This document shows positions 36,700 through 45,884 of a stretch of 64,000 nt of DNA, one piece after another; position 1 is the stretch's first letter; every line of letters begins with the position of its first letter. The stretch comes from Mucilaginibacter ginsenosidivorans (lineage in GTDB: Bacteria; Bacteroidota; Bacteroidia; Sphingobacteriales; Sphingobacteriaceae). Both the position numbers and the translations under genes were made by a program. The notes beneath the pieces are model-generated. The model was not told the DNA's origin, did no database searches, and saw only the letters and a list, made by a program, of their open reading frames with translations. The stretch is taken from the NCBI RefSeq assembly GCF_007971025.1, contig NZ_CP042436.1, positions 744,001 to 808,000 on the forward strand, given 5' to 3'.

Positions 36700-37197
36700 A
36701 TGACCCCCGAACAGTATGTTTATAAAACCAAACCTCCTTATGTTTATTTGGTGATTTATCTGTTGAGCGCAGGGTTTTTCTGTTTTATCGGGAGTTTGGT
36801 GATGCCAATGTTTAAGAACGCCGCCCACGCGCATGATCAGTCGTCGGAAATTATTACCGGGATCATTTTAGGAGGATTCCTCTTTTTTGTGTTGTGCAGT
36901 TTGTGGCTTATTCTCGCATTTAAGATATGCTACCTGACTTCAACAGAACTTGTGATCACCAGGCCGTTGCTTTCTTGGAAGCGGACAGTTTTATTCACCG
37001 AGATAGAGCGGACATTTCATAAGGACAACAAGATCGATATAAGCAGGAGTGCATTTACAAGAGATTGGGTGAAAGTAGGAGAAACTGTTAAGCTACAACT
37101 TAAAAGTGGCAGTATCATCAGGGTAAGCAGTATGGAGACCAGCGGTTATCAGACATTTATTAAAAAACTCGAAACTCAAATCCGAAAATCCAAATAA
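36700..37197 (+). CDS. Membrane protein with PH-like domain
   Basis: 165 residues from the ATG at 36700 (MTPEQYVYKTKPPYVYLVIY); the longer frame from 36646 has no better start. Two membrane helices (about 13-38 and 55-85) are followed by a cytoplasmic beta-rich part (TELVITRPLLSWKRTVLFTE, VKLQLKSGSIIRVSSMETSG) resembling bacterial PH domains. Role unknown. Confidence 0.65.
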   Translation: MTPEQYVYKTKPPYVYLVIYLLSAGFFCFIGSLVMPMFKNAAHAHDQSSEIITGIILGGFLFFVLCSLWLILAFKICYLTSTELVITRPLLSWKRTVLFTEIERTFHKDNKIDISRSAFTRDWVKVGETVKLQLKSGSIIRVSSMETSGYQTFIKKLETQIRKSK

Positions 37198-37214
37198 GCT
37201 TTACCCAAGTTTGA

Positions 37215-37245
37215 TTGAGCAAATCACTTCAAAATCTTAACTTTG
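37215..37245 (+). promoter_or_regulatory. Promoter of ffh
   Basis: TTG at 37215-37217 and TAACTTTG at 37238-37245 with 20 bp between fit the Bacteroidota pattern. The ffh ATG follows 25 bases after the -7 box. Confidence 0.55.
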
Positions 37246-37270
37246 CACCCTTATTTTACTTGTAATAACA

Positions 37271-38596
37271 ATGTTTGAAAATCTTTCAGATAAACTCGAC
37301 AGGGCGTTCAAGGTCCTGAAGGGCCAGGGGACCATTACTGAGATAAACGTGGCTGAAACCATGAAGGAGATCCGCAAGGCCCTTCTGGATGCTGACGTTA
37401 ACTATAAAACCGCCAAAACTTTTACCGATGATGTAAAGCAGAAAGCGCTTGGTCAAAATGTGCTGACTGCCATATCGCCGGGACAGTTGCTGACCAAGAT
37501 CATGAACGACGAGCTGGCTGCCCTGATGGGTGGCAGCACCGCCGAATTGAATTTTCCGGCTACACCTACCGTTATCCTGATAGCAGGGTTGAACGGTGCA
37601 GGTAAAACCACTTTCAGTGGCAAGCTGGCTAATTTCCTGAAAACGCAAAAGAATAAAAAACCCTTACTGGTTGCCGGTGACGTTTACCGCCCTGCGGCCA
37701 TTGAACAGCTAAAGGTTTTGGGTGAGCAAATAGGCATACCGGTTTATGCTAATTTGGAATCGAAAGATCCGATCGCGATAGCAAAAGAAGGTGTTGCCCT
37801 TGCCAAACAGCAGGGTAATAACGTTGTAATAGTAGATACAGCGGGTCGTTTGTCGGTAGATGAGGCCATGATGGTGGAGATAGAACAGGTAAAGGCAGCT
37901 GTTAACCCGCACGAGATATTGTTCGTGGTGGATTCCATGACAGGCCAGGATGCTGTTAATACCGCCAAAGTATTTAACGACAGGCTGGACTTTACCGGCG
38001 TGGTGCTGACTAAGCTTGATGGCGATACCCGTGGTGGTGCGGCGCTATCGATCAAGTCGGTGGTAGATAAGCCTATCAAATTCATTGGTACGGGTGAGAA
38101 GATGGAAGCACTTGATGTATTCCACCCGGATCGTATGGCTTCGCGTATCCTGGGTATGGGCGACGTAATATCGCTCGTTGAACGCGCGCAGCAGCAATTT
38201 GACGAGAAAGAGGCGGCCGAACTGCAAAAGAAGATCCGCAAGAATAAATTTGATTTTAACGACTTCTACAGCCAGATACAGCAGATCAAGAAAATGGGTA
38301 ACATGAAGGACCTGATGGGCATGATACCAGGCGTTGGTAAAATGATGAAGAATGTTGAAGTTGATGATAATGCTTTCAAAAATATCGAGGCTATTATCCA
38401 GTCGATGACGCCATTTGAAAAGGAGAACCCGGATTCGATCAACCAAAGCCGCCGCAACCGGATCGCAAAAGGTTCGGGGACTGATATGCAGGAAGTGAAT
38501 CGCCTGCTAAAGCAGTTTGAGGACATGCGTAAGGTGATGAAGCAGATGAGCAACCCTGCCGCTATGGCCAATATGATGCGAAGAATGCCGAAATAA
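37271..38596 (+). CDS. ffh: Signal recognition particle protein Ffh
   Basis: A 441-residue SRP54 GTPase that binds 4.5S RNA and signal sequences for co-translational targeting. The N domain covers about 1-85. The G domain has GLNGAGKTTFSGKLA, DVYRPAAIEQL, VDTAGRLSVDE and TKLDGDTRGGAALS. The Met-rich M domain ends IAKGSGTDMQEVNRLLKQFE and NPAAMANMMRRMPK. Complete, normal length. Confidence 0.97.
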   Translation: MFENLSDKLDRAFKVLKGQGTITEINVAETMKEIRKALLDADVNYKTAKTFTDDVKQKALGQNVLTAISPGQLLTKIMNDELAALMGGSTAELNFPATPTVILIAGLNGAGKTTFSGKLANFLKTQKNKKPLLVAGDVYRPAAIEQLKVLGEQIGIPVYANLESKDPIAIAKEGVALAKQQGNNVVIVDTAGRLSVDEAMMVEIEQVKAAVNPHEILFVVDSMTGQDAVNTAKVFNDRLDFTGVVLTKLDGDTRGGAALSIKSVVDKPIKFIGTGEKMEALDVFHPDRMASRILGMGDVISLVERAQQQFDEKEAAELQKKIRKNKFDFNDFYSQIQQIKKMGNMKDLMGMIPGVGKMMKNVEVDDNAFKNIEAIIQSMTPFEKENPDSINQSRRNRIAKGSGTDMQEVNRLLKQFEDMRKVMKQMSNPAAMANMMRRMPK

Positions 38597-38619
38597 GAAA
38601 TATGCGAAAGTAACTCAAG

Positions 38620-38640
38620 AGCGGCGGCAGCCGCTTTTTT
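38620..38640 (+). terminator. ffh terminator
   Basis: AGCGGC-GGCA-GCCGCT followed by TTTTT, 24 bp after the ffh stop. A textbook intrinsic terminator with a 6-bp G+C-rich stem. Confidence 0.88.
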
Positions 38641-38681
38641 GTTCCCTAAATCATTTACCTTTGGCTACTCAATATTCCTTT

Positions 38682-40268
38682 ATGCGCAAGCCGTTTTTAT
38701 ATCTCTTATATTTCTCGCTATTAATTTCGCTGCCTGTAAAAGCGCAGGTACCAGGTGCAACCATAGATGTGCAGCACTATGGTTACGCTATCCGGGTAAA
38801 TGATCAGAATGATACGATATATGGCAGGGCCGAAGTGACCGTCAGGTTTTTGCAGGAGGCGGGATCGTTTAACCTCGACCTGACCAGGCCGGACAAAAGC
38901 GGGAAGGGGATGACAGTAACCAGTGTAATGGAAAAGAAAAACCAGCTGGAATTTAAGCAGGCTGAGCAGTCGTTAAACATTTTGTCGCCGGCGCGTGAGG
39001 GGAGCAAGCACACTTACATTATCACTTACCAGGGTATTCCGGCTGACGGGTTGATCATCGCAAAAAATAAGTTCGGGCATCGCGGCTTTTTCGGCGATAA
39101 CTGGCCCGACCGCGCACATAACTGGATGCCTTGTGTGGACGATCCGGCTGATAAAGCAACGGTCGATTTCATTATAACGGCACCGGCTCACTACCAGGTT
39201 GTTGCAAATGGCGCAAAAGTAAGCGAAGTAAACCAACCCGGCGACCTGAAAGTTACGCACTGGAAGGAATCGGAGCCGCTTTCGACAAAAATTATGGTGA
39301 TCGGCATAGCTGATTTTGCTATAGACCATGTTGCTGATATAGGAAAAGTACCTGTTTATAGTTATGTATACCCCGAAAACAAGGAGGTAGGTTTTGCCGG
39401 CTATGCTTATGCAAAAGAGATACTTCCCTTTTATGTACAAAAATTTGGACCCTATGCCTTTGAAAAATTAGCAAATGTGCAATCCAAAACAAGGTTCGGC
39501 GGCCTTGAAAACGCGGGCTGTATTTTTTATTACGAGAATTCCGTAGGCGATAGAAGCCTGGAGGAACTAATGGCCCATGAAATAGCGCACCAGTGGTTTG
39601 GCGATGCTGCCACAGAAAAAAGCTTTGTACACCTGTGGCTAAGCGAGGGCTTTGCGACTTATATGACCAATGTTTATCTTGAAAATAAATATGGTGAAGA
39701 TATCTTAAAACAGAGGCTTATAGCCGACAGAAATGATGTTTTTGCGTTTGAAAAAACGCGGTTTACTCCAGTTGTTGATACAGCGGTAAAGGATGATTTT
39801 ATGCAACTGTTAAACCCAAACAGTTATAAAAAAGGCGGGTGGGTGTTACACATGCTGCGCCGCAAACTAGGAGAGGAAAAGTTTTGGAAGAGCATACGTG
39901 AATACTATGAAAAGTATAATGGCAGTAATGCTAATACCGACGATTTTCAGGCGGTAATGCAAAAAGCCGGTGAACAGCCGCTGGAACAATTTTTTAAGCA
40001 ATGGCTGTATACTCCAGGTCATCTTCAGCTGTCAGCTAAATGGAATTATGACTCTGCTGAAAAAATGGTGGAGATTGAAGTGGGGCAGGTACAAAGTAAC
40101 CTTTACGAATTTACCCTTGAGTGCCAGATAGGTGACGAAGTGCATCAAATTGAAATAAAGAATAAGCTAACCACGGTGCAGATCCCGGTAAAGGGAACGC
40201 CAACCAATGTAATTTTCGACCCCAATGTAAACTTACTTGCCGAGATAAAGCTTGAGAAAGGGAATTGA
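38682..40268 (+). CDS. M1 family metallopeptidase, short form, secreted
   Basis: 528 residues from the ATG at 38682 (MRKPFLYLLYFSLLISLPVKAQ, a signal peptide). The zinc site is intact: LMAHEIAHQWFGDAATEKSF, then LSEGFATYMTNVY supplying the third ligand. The upstream GGLENAGCIFYYEN is the GxMEN-type exopeptidase motif in modified form. A TACCTTTG promoter box lies at 38656-38663. M1 aminopeptidases often exceed 800 residues; here the long C-terminal ARM-like domain is absent, placing it with the short Bacteroidota forms. Confidence 0.93.
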   Translation: MRKPFLYLLYFSLLISLPVKAQVPGATIDVQHYGYAIRVNDQNDTIYGRAEVTVRFLQEAGSFNLDLTRPDKSGKGMTVTSVMEKKNQLEFKQAEQSLNILSPAREGSKHTYIITYQGIPADGLIIAKNKFGHRGFFGDNWPDRAHNWMPCVDDPADKATVDFIITAPAHYQVVANGAKVSEVNQPGDLKVTHWKESEPLSTKIMVIGIADFAIDHVADIGKVPVYSYVYPENKEVGFAGYAYAKEILPFYVQKFGPYAFEKLANVQSKTRFGGLENAGCIFYYENSVGDRSLEELMAHEIAHQWFGDAATEKSFVHLWLSEGFATYMTNVYLENKYGEDILKQRLIADRNDVFAFEKTRFTPVVDTAVKDDFMQLLNPNSYKKGGWVLHMLRRKLGEEKFWKSIREYYEKYNGSNANTDDFQAVMQKAGEQPLEQFFKQWLYTPGHLQLSAKWNYDSAEKMVEIEVGQVQSNLYEFTLECQIGDEVHQIEIKNKLTTVQIPVKGTPTNVIFDPNVNLLAEIKLEKGN

Positions 40269-40278
40269 CGCCAATGGT

Positions 40279-40355
40279 GTATATTATTCTATTTTTATAA
40301 CAGTTTATCATATTATGTTTGGCAAATAAACTTATTGCAGAATAATATACTTTTT
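40279..40355. repeat. 12-bp perfect inverted repeat with T tail
   Basis: GTATATTATTCT at 40279-40290 and its exact complement at 40339-40350, followed by TTTTT. The 48-bp loop is unusually long for a terminator. It could still stop the peptidase transcript, or be a small MITE-like remnant. Confidence 0.5.
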
Positions 40356-40361
40356 CGCAAG

Positions 40362-40449
40362 GCGATACGTTTTATAATAAACAAGCCAAAACCACTATGA
40401 AGCTTAGCCCCAAAGCTTCGTAGCGATAAACCTCTAAACACGTATCGCT
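40362..40449 (+). promoter_or_regulatory. Structured leader with competing hairpins and an 8-codon upstream frame
   Basis: Three pairings can be read. GCGATACGT (40362-40370) pairs with ACGTATCGC (40440-40448). An 11-bp stem pairs 40395-40405 with 40413-40423 (one U-G). AGCGATA (40422-40428) pairs with TATCGCT (40443-40449), the seven bases touching the ATG at 40450. The first and third cannot form together. An upstream frame, ATG at 40397 to TAG at 40423 (MKLSPKAS), lies inside the middle hairpin. This looks like translational control of the following gene; no known riboswitch is recognised. Confidence 0.45.
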
Positions 40450-40833
40450 ATGTTAAAGTCATGTCAGTCCATTTATGTATCGCTTTACAGGTGGACATTC
40501 AAAAATTTCGGCCAGGGTGATCAACCCCGTTTCAAATCGCTGTTCAACGTAAGCTTTTTGCTTATTATCGCCCTAACATGCCTGTTGCTGGTCATGCAGC
40601 TCATGCTGCGGTCGCAGATGATAACGGCTACACCGCTTACCGAAACCACGCTGGTATTCGGTGCAACATTTTTGCTGCTGATCAATCATTTCATGTTTTT
40701 AAACAATAAATGGTTCAAAAACATCAATGCGCGCATGCGTTTGCTTGGCAGGCACAACCCAAACACCTGGTCGGTTGTAGTACTTGTAAACGTGATCCTG
40801 ATCTGTGGTTTTTTGATCTTTACTATCGGGTAA
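40450..40833 (+). CDS. Small integral membrane protein, hypothetical
   Basis: 127 residues with three hydrophobic segments: SLFNVSFLLIIALTCLLLVM, TTLVFGATFLLLINHFMF and TWSVVVLVNVILICGFLIF. No family recognised. Its leader folds into competing hairpins that reach the start codon, so expression is probably controlled. It lies 58 bp upstream of yifB on the same strand. Confidence 0.65.
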   Translation: MLKSCQSIYVSLYRWTFKNFGQGDQPRFKSLFNVSFLLIIALTCLLLVMQLMLRSQMITATPLTETTLVFGATFLLLINHFMFLNNKWFKNINARMRLLGRHNPNTWSVVVLVNVILICGFLIFTIG

Positions 40834-40891
40834 GCGCAATTGCGGAAACTTCCGGATTTCTGTAACTTACGCCGTATTAAACTTTGTCACG

Positions 40892-41743
40892 GTGTTAGTT
40901 AAAACTTTCGGCAGCGCAGTATTCGGTATACAGGCTATTACAATTACGGTAGAGGTAAATATTGCTGCCGGTACTAAGTACTTTATTGTCGGTTTGCCTG
41001 ATAATGCTGTCAAGGAGAGTTATTTCCGTATCGAGTCGGCACTCAAAAATACAGGTTATCGTATGCCGCGCCAGCAGGTTGTAGTTAATATGGCGCCTGC
41101 CGATATCAAAAAGGAAGGTTCGGCCTATGATCTTACTATCGCTACCGCTGTGCTGGCCGCATCGGGACAGGTGGAAGCGAATGACCTGGACAAATACATC
41201 ATCATGGGCGAGCTATCGCTCGACGGCAGCCTTCAGCCGATCAAAGGTGCATTGCCGATAGCTATACAAGCACGAAAAGATGGTTTCAAAGGATTTATAT
41301 TACCTAAACAAAATGCACGCGAGGCGGCGATAGTTAACGATCTGGAAGTTTATGGAGTTGAAAATATAACCGAAGTGGCGCGGTTTTTCAATGGCGAAGG
41401 CCAACTTCAGCAAGAAATAGTAAATACCCGAGAGGAATTCTTTAACAGCCTCTGTAATTACGACAGCGATTTTAGCGAAGTAAAGGGACAAGAAAACATT
41501 AAACGTGCCCTGGAAATAGCCGCCGCCGGTGGGCATAACGTGATATTGATCGGTCCGCCGGGGGCAGGTAAGACGATGCTGGCGCGCAGGCTGCCATCGA
41601 TATTGCCACCCCTGACCCTGTATGAATCGCTTGAGACTACCAAGATACATTCTGTGGCAGGTAAACTTTCTACTACAGATGCTTTGGTCACGATAAGACC
41701 GTTCCGCTCGCCGCACCATACTATCAGCGATGTTATTAAATAG
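40892..41743 (+). pseudogene. yifB: yifB/comM (Mg-chelatase-like AAA ATPase), 5' fragment cut by element 1
   Basis: From a GTG at 40892 (MLVKTFGSAVFGIQA) the frame encodes the S5/Lon-like N-domain and the Walker A LIGPPGAGKTMLARRLPSIL (about residues 213-232). At HHTISDV (41734) host sequence ends, and three element codons (IK, stop) follow. Walker B and everything after it are missing. YifB/ComM is a AAA+ helicase that promotes branch migration of incoming DNA during natural transformation. The continuation is at 59440, where GATGTT is repeated and the frame resumes as [10 protein letters not shown]. Confidence 0.93.
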
Positions 41744-41759
41744 TTGTTTCAGTTTTGTA
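41729..41759. mobile_element. attL of element 1: core GATGTT plus left arm
   Basis: The core GATGTT (41729-41734) is shared with 59440-59445. A 16-bp arm TTGTTTCAGTTTTGTA (41744-41759) matches the complement of the right arm (59411-59426) at 14 of 16 positions. The arms are centred on the GA of the core, as expected for the crossover dinucleotide of a serine integrase. Confidence 0.75.
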
Positions 41760-41793
41760 TGTTTGTTTTAATTCAATCCTTTCTGAATAAAGC

Positions 41794-43584
41794 ATGTCAC
41801 GCAAAAAAACGAATATAGAGTTACCTCTTCCCAATAAATTAGCGATATACATTCGCGTTTCCACACAACAACAAGCAAAAGAAGGCATTTCTGCTTTAGA
41901 CCAAAAAATGCGGGGTGAAAAACTTGCCCGTGAATTAGGATGGGATTTTGAATTTTATGATGATTCAGGATTATCCGGAACTAAAGGAATTGAAGATCGA
42001 CAAGGCTTGTTGAAAATGCTTAACGACATTGAAGATAGGAAAATCGGTGGAATGTATTCAGTAGATATAGATCGATGGAGCCGAGATTCTAACTATGAAG
42101 AGCCTCAGTATATAATAACTAAATTAAAGGAGGCTGGCATAAAGATATATTTCCCAGGAGGTGAGTTTAATTTAAGCGACCCAAACATTGAATTGATGGG
42201 GCGAATTAAGGGTGTTTTTGCATCTTATGAAAGTTTACAAACGAAAGCTCGCGTAAAACGTGGACTTGAAAGAAGCATGTCGGAGGGAAAGAATGCTGGA
42301 GGCGGGGCCATGGTTGCCTATGGATATGACAGGATTGATAAAGTCTTACATATAAACGAAAAGGAAGCTACAGTCATTAAAAACATTTTTGAGTTGTATA
42401 TCGGTGGCATGGGTTCATTCGCTATTGCAGGATACTTAAATGACAGGGGTATACCGACTAAAAGGAATACCACGGCTTCCGGCCAAATGAGAATTGGGAA
42501 AAAAAGAATAGTTACTATAGAGGATGGAGCAATTATTGAAGATAAGCAAGTAAAACAACCTAAAGAATTTAAATGGAGAGATAGCGTTGTAATGAGCATC
42601 CTTAAAAACCCGATATACAAGGGAGAGAAGCGGTTTAATGACCAAAAAATCCCTTGCCCTATCATCATAGAACCCAATATATTCGATAGCGTGCAACTGT
42701 TATTTGCGGAACGAAAAAAATTCAAATCACCACCTAACTCAAATGACCCCAATCGGATAACGAAAAATAAGTTTCTTTTAAAAGGTTTACTTGTCTGCGG
42801 TAGGTGTTTTAAGTCTTTTTACGGTAAGCTTAGAGCAGATCTAAAAGACAAGGCTTATGTGTGTCTAAGTCAGAAATACAAAAATGAATGGTGCGGAAAT
42901 AAAGGAGTAGATATAGATTTTCTAAATAATTTGGTTTGGAATGAATGCTTAAATATTGAACAAGCCATAGTTAAGCACTTTGAACGATTTGAAGAAGAAA
43001 ATAGCTATAATGGAAATTCAAGTATAAAGGACAACTTAGCAGATGTTGAGTTTGCGAATAAAAGTTTAGACGAAATTCAAAAATCAAAACTGAAGTTATT
43101 GAGAAATTTTAATGAGGAAAGAATCAGCGAATCAGACTTTAAATTACTTAACAGTGAATATGATAACGAAATTATAATTTATGAAGATAAAAAGGCGACC
43201 GCAGAAAAAGCACTTTCCGTTTACAGAAGTAAGGATAAATTAATAGCTCACGTAAAAAATTACCTTAAACTTATCGAACCGGAAACAGCAACGTTTGAAC
43301 AAAAGCAAAGCTTTATTAGAGCGTTTATAAAACGTATAATATTAGACAGGGGCTTATTTTGGACAAACTATAGATATCCGGAAGCGCATCGTATCATTAT
43401 CGAATATAAATTCGATGAATTAACAGGTTTAAAGATGACCAATAAGGTCGAGGTCGGTTATAAACCAAATGGACATAGGTCCGGGGAGATAACTCACGAA
43501 GTTAATCTATCGCAACATTTATGGTTAGGGGATGAGCAAACAACAGGTTCTCGTTTTTTAGATAATATCGAGCATAAATATTGA
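41794..43584 (+). CDS. Large serine recombinase (integrase of element 1)
   Basis: 596 residues. The resolvase domain (about 15-165) has the nucleophile Ser23 in AIYIRVSTQQQAKEG and the SVDIDRWSRDS Arg motif. The recombinase domain (about 180-300) has GYDRIDKVLHINEKEA and ILKNPIYKGEKRFNDQ. A zinc ribbon (LVCGRCFKSFYG ... CLSQKYKNEWC) and a coiled coil (about 400-490) complete the large-serine-integrase layout. It catalyses attP x attB recombination at the GATGTT core in yifB. A TATGTTTG box (41758-41765) next to the left arm may drive it. Confidence 0.95.
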   Translation: MSRKKTNIELPLPNKLAIYIRVSTQQQAKEGISALDQKMRGEKLARELGWDFEFYDDSGLSGTKGIEDRQGLLKMLNDIEDRKIGGMYSVDIDRWSRDSNYEEPQYIITKLKEAGIKIYFPGGEFNLSDPNIELMGRIKGVFASYESLQTKARVKRGLERSMSEGKNAGGGAMVAYGYDRIDKVLHINEKEATVIKNIFELYIGGMGSFAIAGYLNDRGIPTKRNTTASGQMRIGKKRIVTIEDGAIIEDKQVKQPKEFKWRDSVVMSILKNPIYKGEKRFNDQKIPCPIIIEPNIFDSVQLLFAERKKFKSPPNSNDPNRITKNKFLLKGLLVCGRCFKSFYGKLRADLKDKAYVCLSQKYKNEWCGNKGVDIDFLNNLVWNECLNIEQAIVKHFERFEEENSYNGNSSIKDNLADVEFANKSLDEIQKSKLKLLRNFNEERISESDFKLLNSEYDNEIIIYEDKKATAEKALSVYRSKDKLIAHVKNYLKLIEPETATFEQKQSFIRAFIKRIILDRGLFWTNYRYPEAHRIIIEYKFDELTGLKMTNKVEVGYKPNGHRSGEITHEVNLSQHLWLGDEQTTGSRFLDNIEHKY

Positions 43585-43597
43585 ATACTCAATTGAT

Positions 43598-43620
43598 ACT
43601 TCCTGTAAAAAACAGGAAGT
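43598..43620. terminator. Bidirectional terminator between the two recombinase genes
   Basis: ACTTCCTGT-AAAAA-ACAGGAAGT, a perfect 9-bp stem with a 5-nt loop between convergent genes. The flanking sequence is only moderately T-rich. Confidence 0.65.
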
Positions 43621-43623
43621 AAT

Positions 43624-44223
43624 TTAAACCGTCATTAATGTTTTAACTTTCAAAGTGGTTTTAGTAGAAACACCAACGATTTTACTTACTTCGCGAATAG
43701 TTAAACCTTTTCTTAGACCTTTTGCAATTTCTTTTGATTTTGGTTTTTCTAAAAATGCTTTCTGATTCTCAGATGATCCAGATGGCCGCCCCAGTTTACC
43801 ACCCCGTTGCACATATACCGCTCTACCAACTAATGTGCGTTCACGTATGTTCTCCAGCTCCATACTGTAAATTGATGACATCAGCGACGACACCATATTC
43901 CACAGAGGGTTCTTTACACCGTTAGGTCTTGATTGAAGCCCAACATTCCGGATAACAACATTTACTTCTTTTTCTTCTAACCAAGCTAAAACCGAAACCA
44001 AATCTCCAGTTGAACGTCCCAGTCTTGAAAATTCTTCAACAACTAATTCTTTCACCTGTCCGCTTTCAATCATCCGAGCCAACTTACCTCCATTCTCACG
44101 ATTTTTAAACGCCACGCTTCCTGACACTTTATCCAGTAAAATTAAATCGTAATTATCATTATCTGCGGTGAAACGATTACCTGATTGGCTAATTGTCGAA
44201 ACTCTATTGTATTTAACTCTCAT
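43624..44223 (-). CDS. Small serine recombinase (resolvase/invertase type)
   Basis: 199 residues from the ATG at 44221-44223 (MRVKYNRVSTISQSGNRF), chosen because it opens the resolvase domain; the upstream start at 44268 adds no conserved text. Ser9 is the predicted nucleophile. The core VKELVVEEFSRLGRSTGDL and MSSIYSMELENIRERTLVGR lead into a C-terminal helix-turn-helix (LRKGLTIREVSKIVGVSTKT). Such enzymes resolve dimers or invert segments. It converges on the large integrase gene. It could resolve element multimers or switch a segment, but no obvious inverted sites were found. Confidence 0.88.
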   Translation of the reverse strand: MRVKYNRVSTISQSGNRFTADNDNYDLILLDKVSGSVAFKNRENGGKLARMIESGQVKELVVEEFSRLGRSTGDLVSVLAWLEEKEVNVVIRNVGLQSRPNGVKNPLWNMVSSLMSSIYSMELENIRERTLVGRAVYVQRGGKLGRPSGSSENQKAFLEKPKSKEIAKGLRKGLTIREVSKIVGVSTKTTLKVKTLMTV

Positions 44224-44377
44224 CTGTAGTATTTTATATCTGACAATAAAAATACGGCAGGAACCCATGTTTCACCCCATATTTGGGCGGAATGTGGGGA
44301 AGTTTTCTGTGGTCAATTTAACCATGAATAAAATTACTACCTGAGATAAATAGGAATAGGTGGTTTTCCTTTAGTCA

Positions 44378-44620
44378 TTATCGGGATTGATTGGTAGCCT
44401 TCTTTTTGGTTGTGAAGAAAAAAGCTAACAAGGTTCCAAAAAACACCCCCAATACACTTTCAATTGTGGCGTATTTGGCATTGTCTTTTGGGTCTTTGCT
44501 TGTAATCCATAAAATCAACACTACAGTGATAAGGATAATGACTACCAACCCGCAAAGAAACTTTAGGATAACATTTGTCAATCCATCATATACTTCTACT
44601 GTTTTTTTGTCTAAAGCCAT
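44378..44620 (-). CDS. Small two-helix membrane protein
   Basis: 80 residues with two membrane segments (VILKFLCGLVVIILITVVLIL and VLGVFFGTLLAFFFTTKKK) and a Lys-rich end. The start ATG overlaps the upstream gene's stop region at 44620 by one base, so it is the last gene of a three-gene operon. A small two-TM protein at the end of a defence operon is often a membrane effector, but nothing here proves that. Function unknown. Confidence 0.65.
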   Translation of the reverse strand: MALDKKTVEVYDGLTNVILKFLCGLVVIILITVVLILWITSKDPKDNAKYATIESVLGVFFGTLLAFFFTTKKKATNQSR

Positions 44621-44985
44621 TACAATAGCGACTGATAATAAATTATAGTTTTAACATCTGATTTTGAAAATTCATATTTATCAATCTCAAGCTGTTGACA
44701 ATTAACACAAGTTATCGTTTCTGGGATTTCTGAGGGATTATCGATAGTCTGTATTATTCTTCCATCATTAGGGCATACTATACCTATTCGCCTTCTAAAT
44801 ATTCCTTCCTTGACAGCTAACTCACAAAAAAACTTAGCTGCCCAAAAAGGCATATTGTAAAAGCTACGAACATTCTCGACGTAAATTCTATCTGGGTTAG
44901 TATGTTCCAGGACGTTTATGCGTTTCTCCAAGAACCTCCCAATAAACGACTTTTCAATTATTTGATAGAATCTTTGAAATGACAT
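44620..44985 (-). CDS. Unknown protein with Cys pairs (possible zinc ribbon)
   Basis: About 121 residues from the ATG at 44983-44985 (MSFQRFYQIIEKSFIGRFLE); the longer frame from 45021 overlaps the upstream gene further. The body is helical (VRSFYNMPFWAAKFFCELAV), then a compact Cys-containing part, RRIGIVCPNDGRII ... ETITCVNCQQLEID, which could bind zinc. I do not recognise the family. It overlaps the preceding gene by 32 bases, so the pair is translationally coupled and probably works as a complex. Confidence 0.6.
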   Translation of the reverse strand: MSFQRFYQIIEKSFIGRFLEKRINVLEHTNPDRIYVENVRSFYNMPFWAAKFFCELAVKEGIFRRRIGIVCPNDGRIIQTIDNPSEIPETITCVNCQQLEIDKYEFSKSDVKTIIYYQSLL

Positions 44986-45823
44986 TTTCGATCTGATTTT
45001 GAGTTTCTGGATAAGTGGCAAAATTCAAGGTGCCGTTTGATGGGTCAGCAGTGAAATGTTTGGGAAAATCGTCATCATCCCCTTTGTATTTGAATACTGT
45101 TTTGTTTAACGGCGATCTCATCAAATTTTGATATACATCTGGATATTGTTCCTTTAAAGTATATTCTTCATCCATTGACTCAGTTGTTGTAGATCTATCT
45201 TTCTTCCACTTTGCAAATTTTGAATCAATAAGATTATGTTCCCAAAGATGTTTTACCCCTCTATTAACATCATTTTGATTTACAATATTCTGATTATTCC
45301 AATAATTTAATAGCTGGTCTATAATGAAATCTTCTGAATTTTCCTTTTTAACATCAATTACTCTCTGATTTGCTGGAAAATATGAACTAATGTTCTTTTC
45401 CATTATAGTCGTTTGAATAATTAAATCGTGATTTTTTACGTAGACTGTAACCGGCTGTATAAATTTAATTGTAGCGTCTTCATAATCAACCGCTTTAATT
45501 ACTACATTAAAATCAACGAGTGGTAATAATTTAAAACGGTAACCGCCGTCCGTTATTGTTTCATTAACTATTTCAAATGGAAAATCAAGTCTATTAAATG
45601 TATTGATGTTAAACTGTTGATTCAAGCGATATAAGAATATATGTTGTTTTGTATGATTATGATTGCTATATGCAAAAGCTTTTATAGCTGCCTCTGTATT
45701 ATTTGCAACAATTTCATCAATCATGTCAGCTTGACCGCTATTTTCAGGATCAAAATACTCTTTAACAACTTTTACTGGGTATAATTTTAATAATCTACGT
45801 AGGAGATTTCTTGTATCGTTCAT
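44954..45823 (-). CDS. Unknown protein, first gene of a three-gene operon
   Basis: 289 residues, MNDTRNLLRRLLKLYPVKVV..., soluble, no signal peptide. The N-terminal half is beta-rich (NHTKQHIFLYRLNQQFNINT, FPFEIVNETITDGGYRFKLL, VKNHDLIIQTTIMEKNISSY). The C-terminal half is polar and helical. No catalytic motif is seen and I cannot name a family. A perfect TTTG-N19-TAACTTTG promoter precedes it. The two genes downstream overlap in series, so the three make one operon next to restriction-modification genes. Confidence 0.65.
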   Translation of the reverse strand: MNDTRNLLRRLLKLYPVKVVKEYFDPENSGQADMIDEIVANNTEAAIKAFAYSNHNHTKQHIFLYRLNQQFNINTFNRLDFPFEIVNETITDGGYRFKLLPLVDFNVVIKAVDYEDATIKFIQPVTVYVKNHDLIIQTTIMEKNISSYFPANQRVIDVKKENSEDFIIDQLLNYWNNQNIVNQNDVNRGVKHLWEHNLIDSKFAKWKKDRSTTTESMDEEYTLKEQYPDVYQNLMRSPLNKTVFKYKGDDDDFPKHFTADPSNGTLNFATYPETQNQIENVISKILSNN

Positions 45824-45884
45824 GAAAAAAGGTTTGGTTCGCGTTTGGTTATATGTGGAGTTTTAAATTATTGAACCCTATTGT

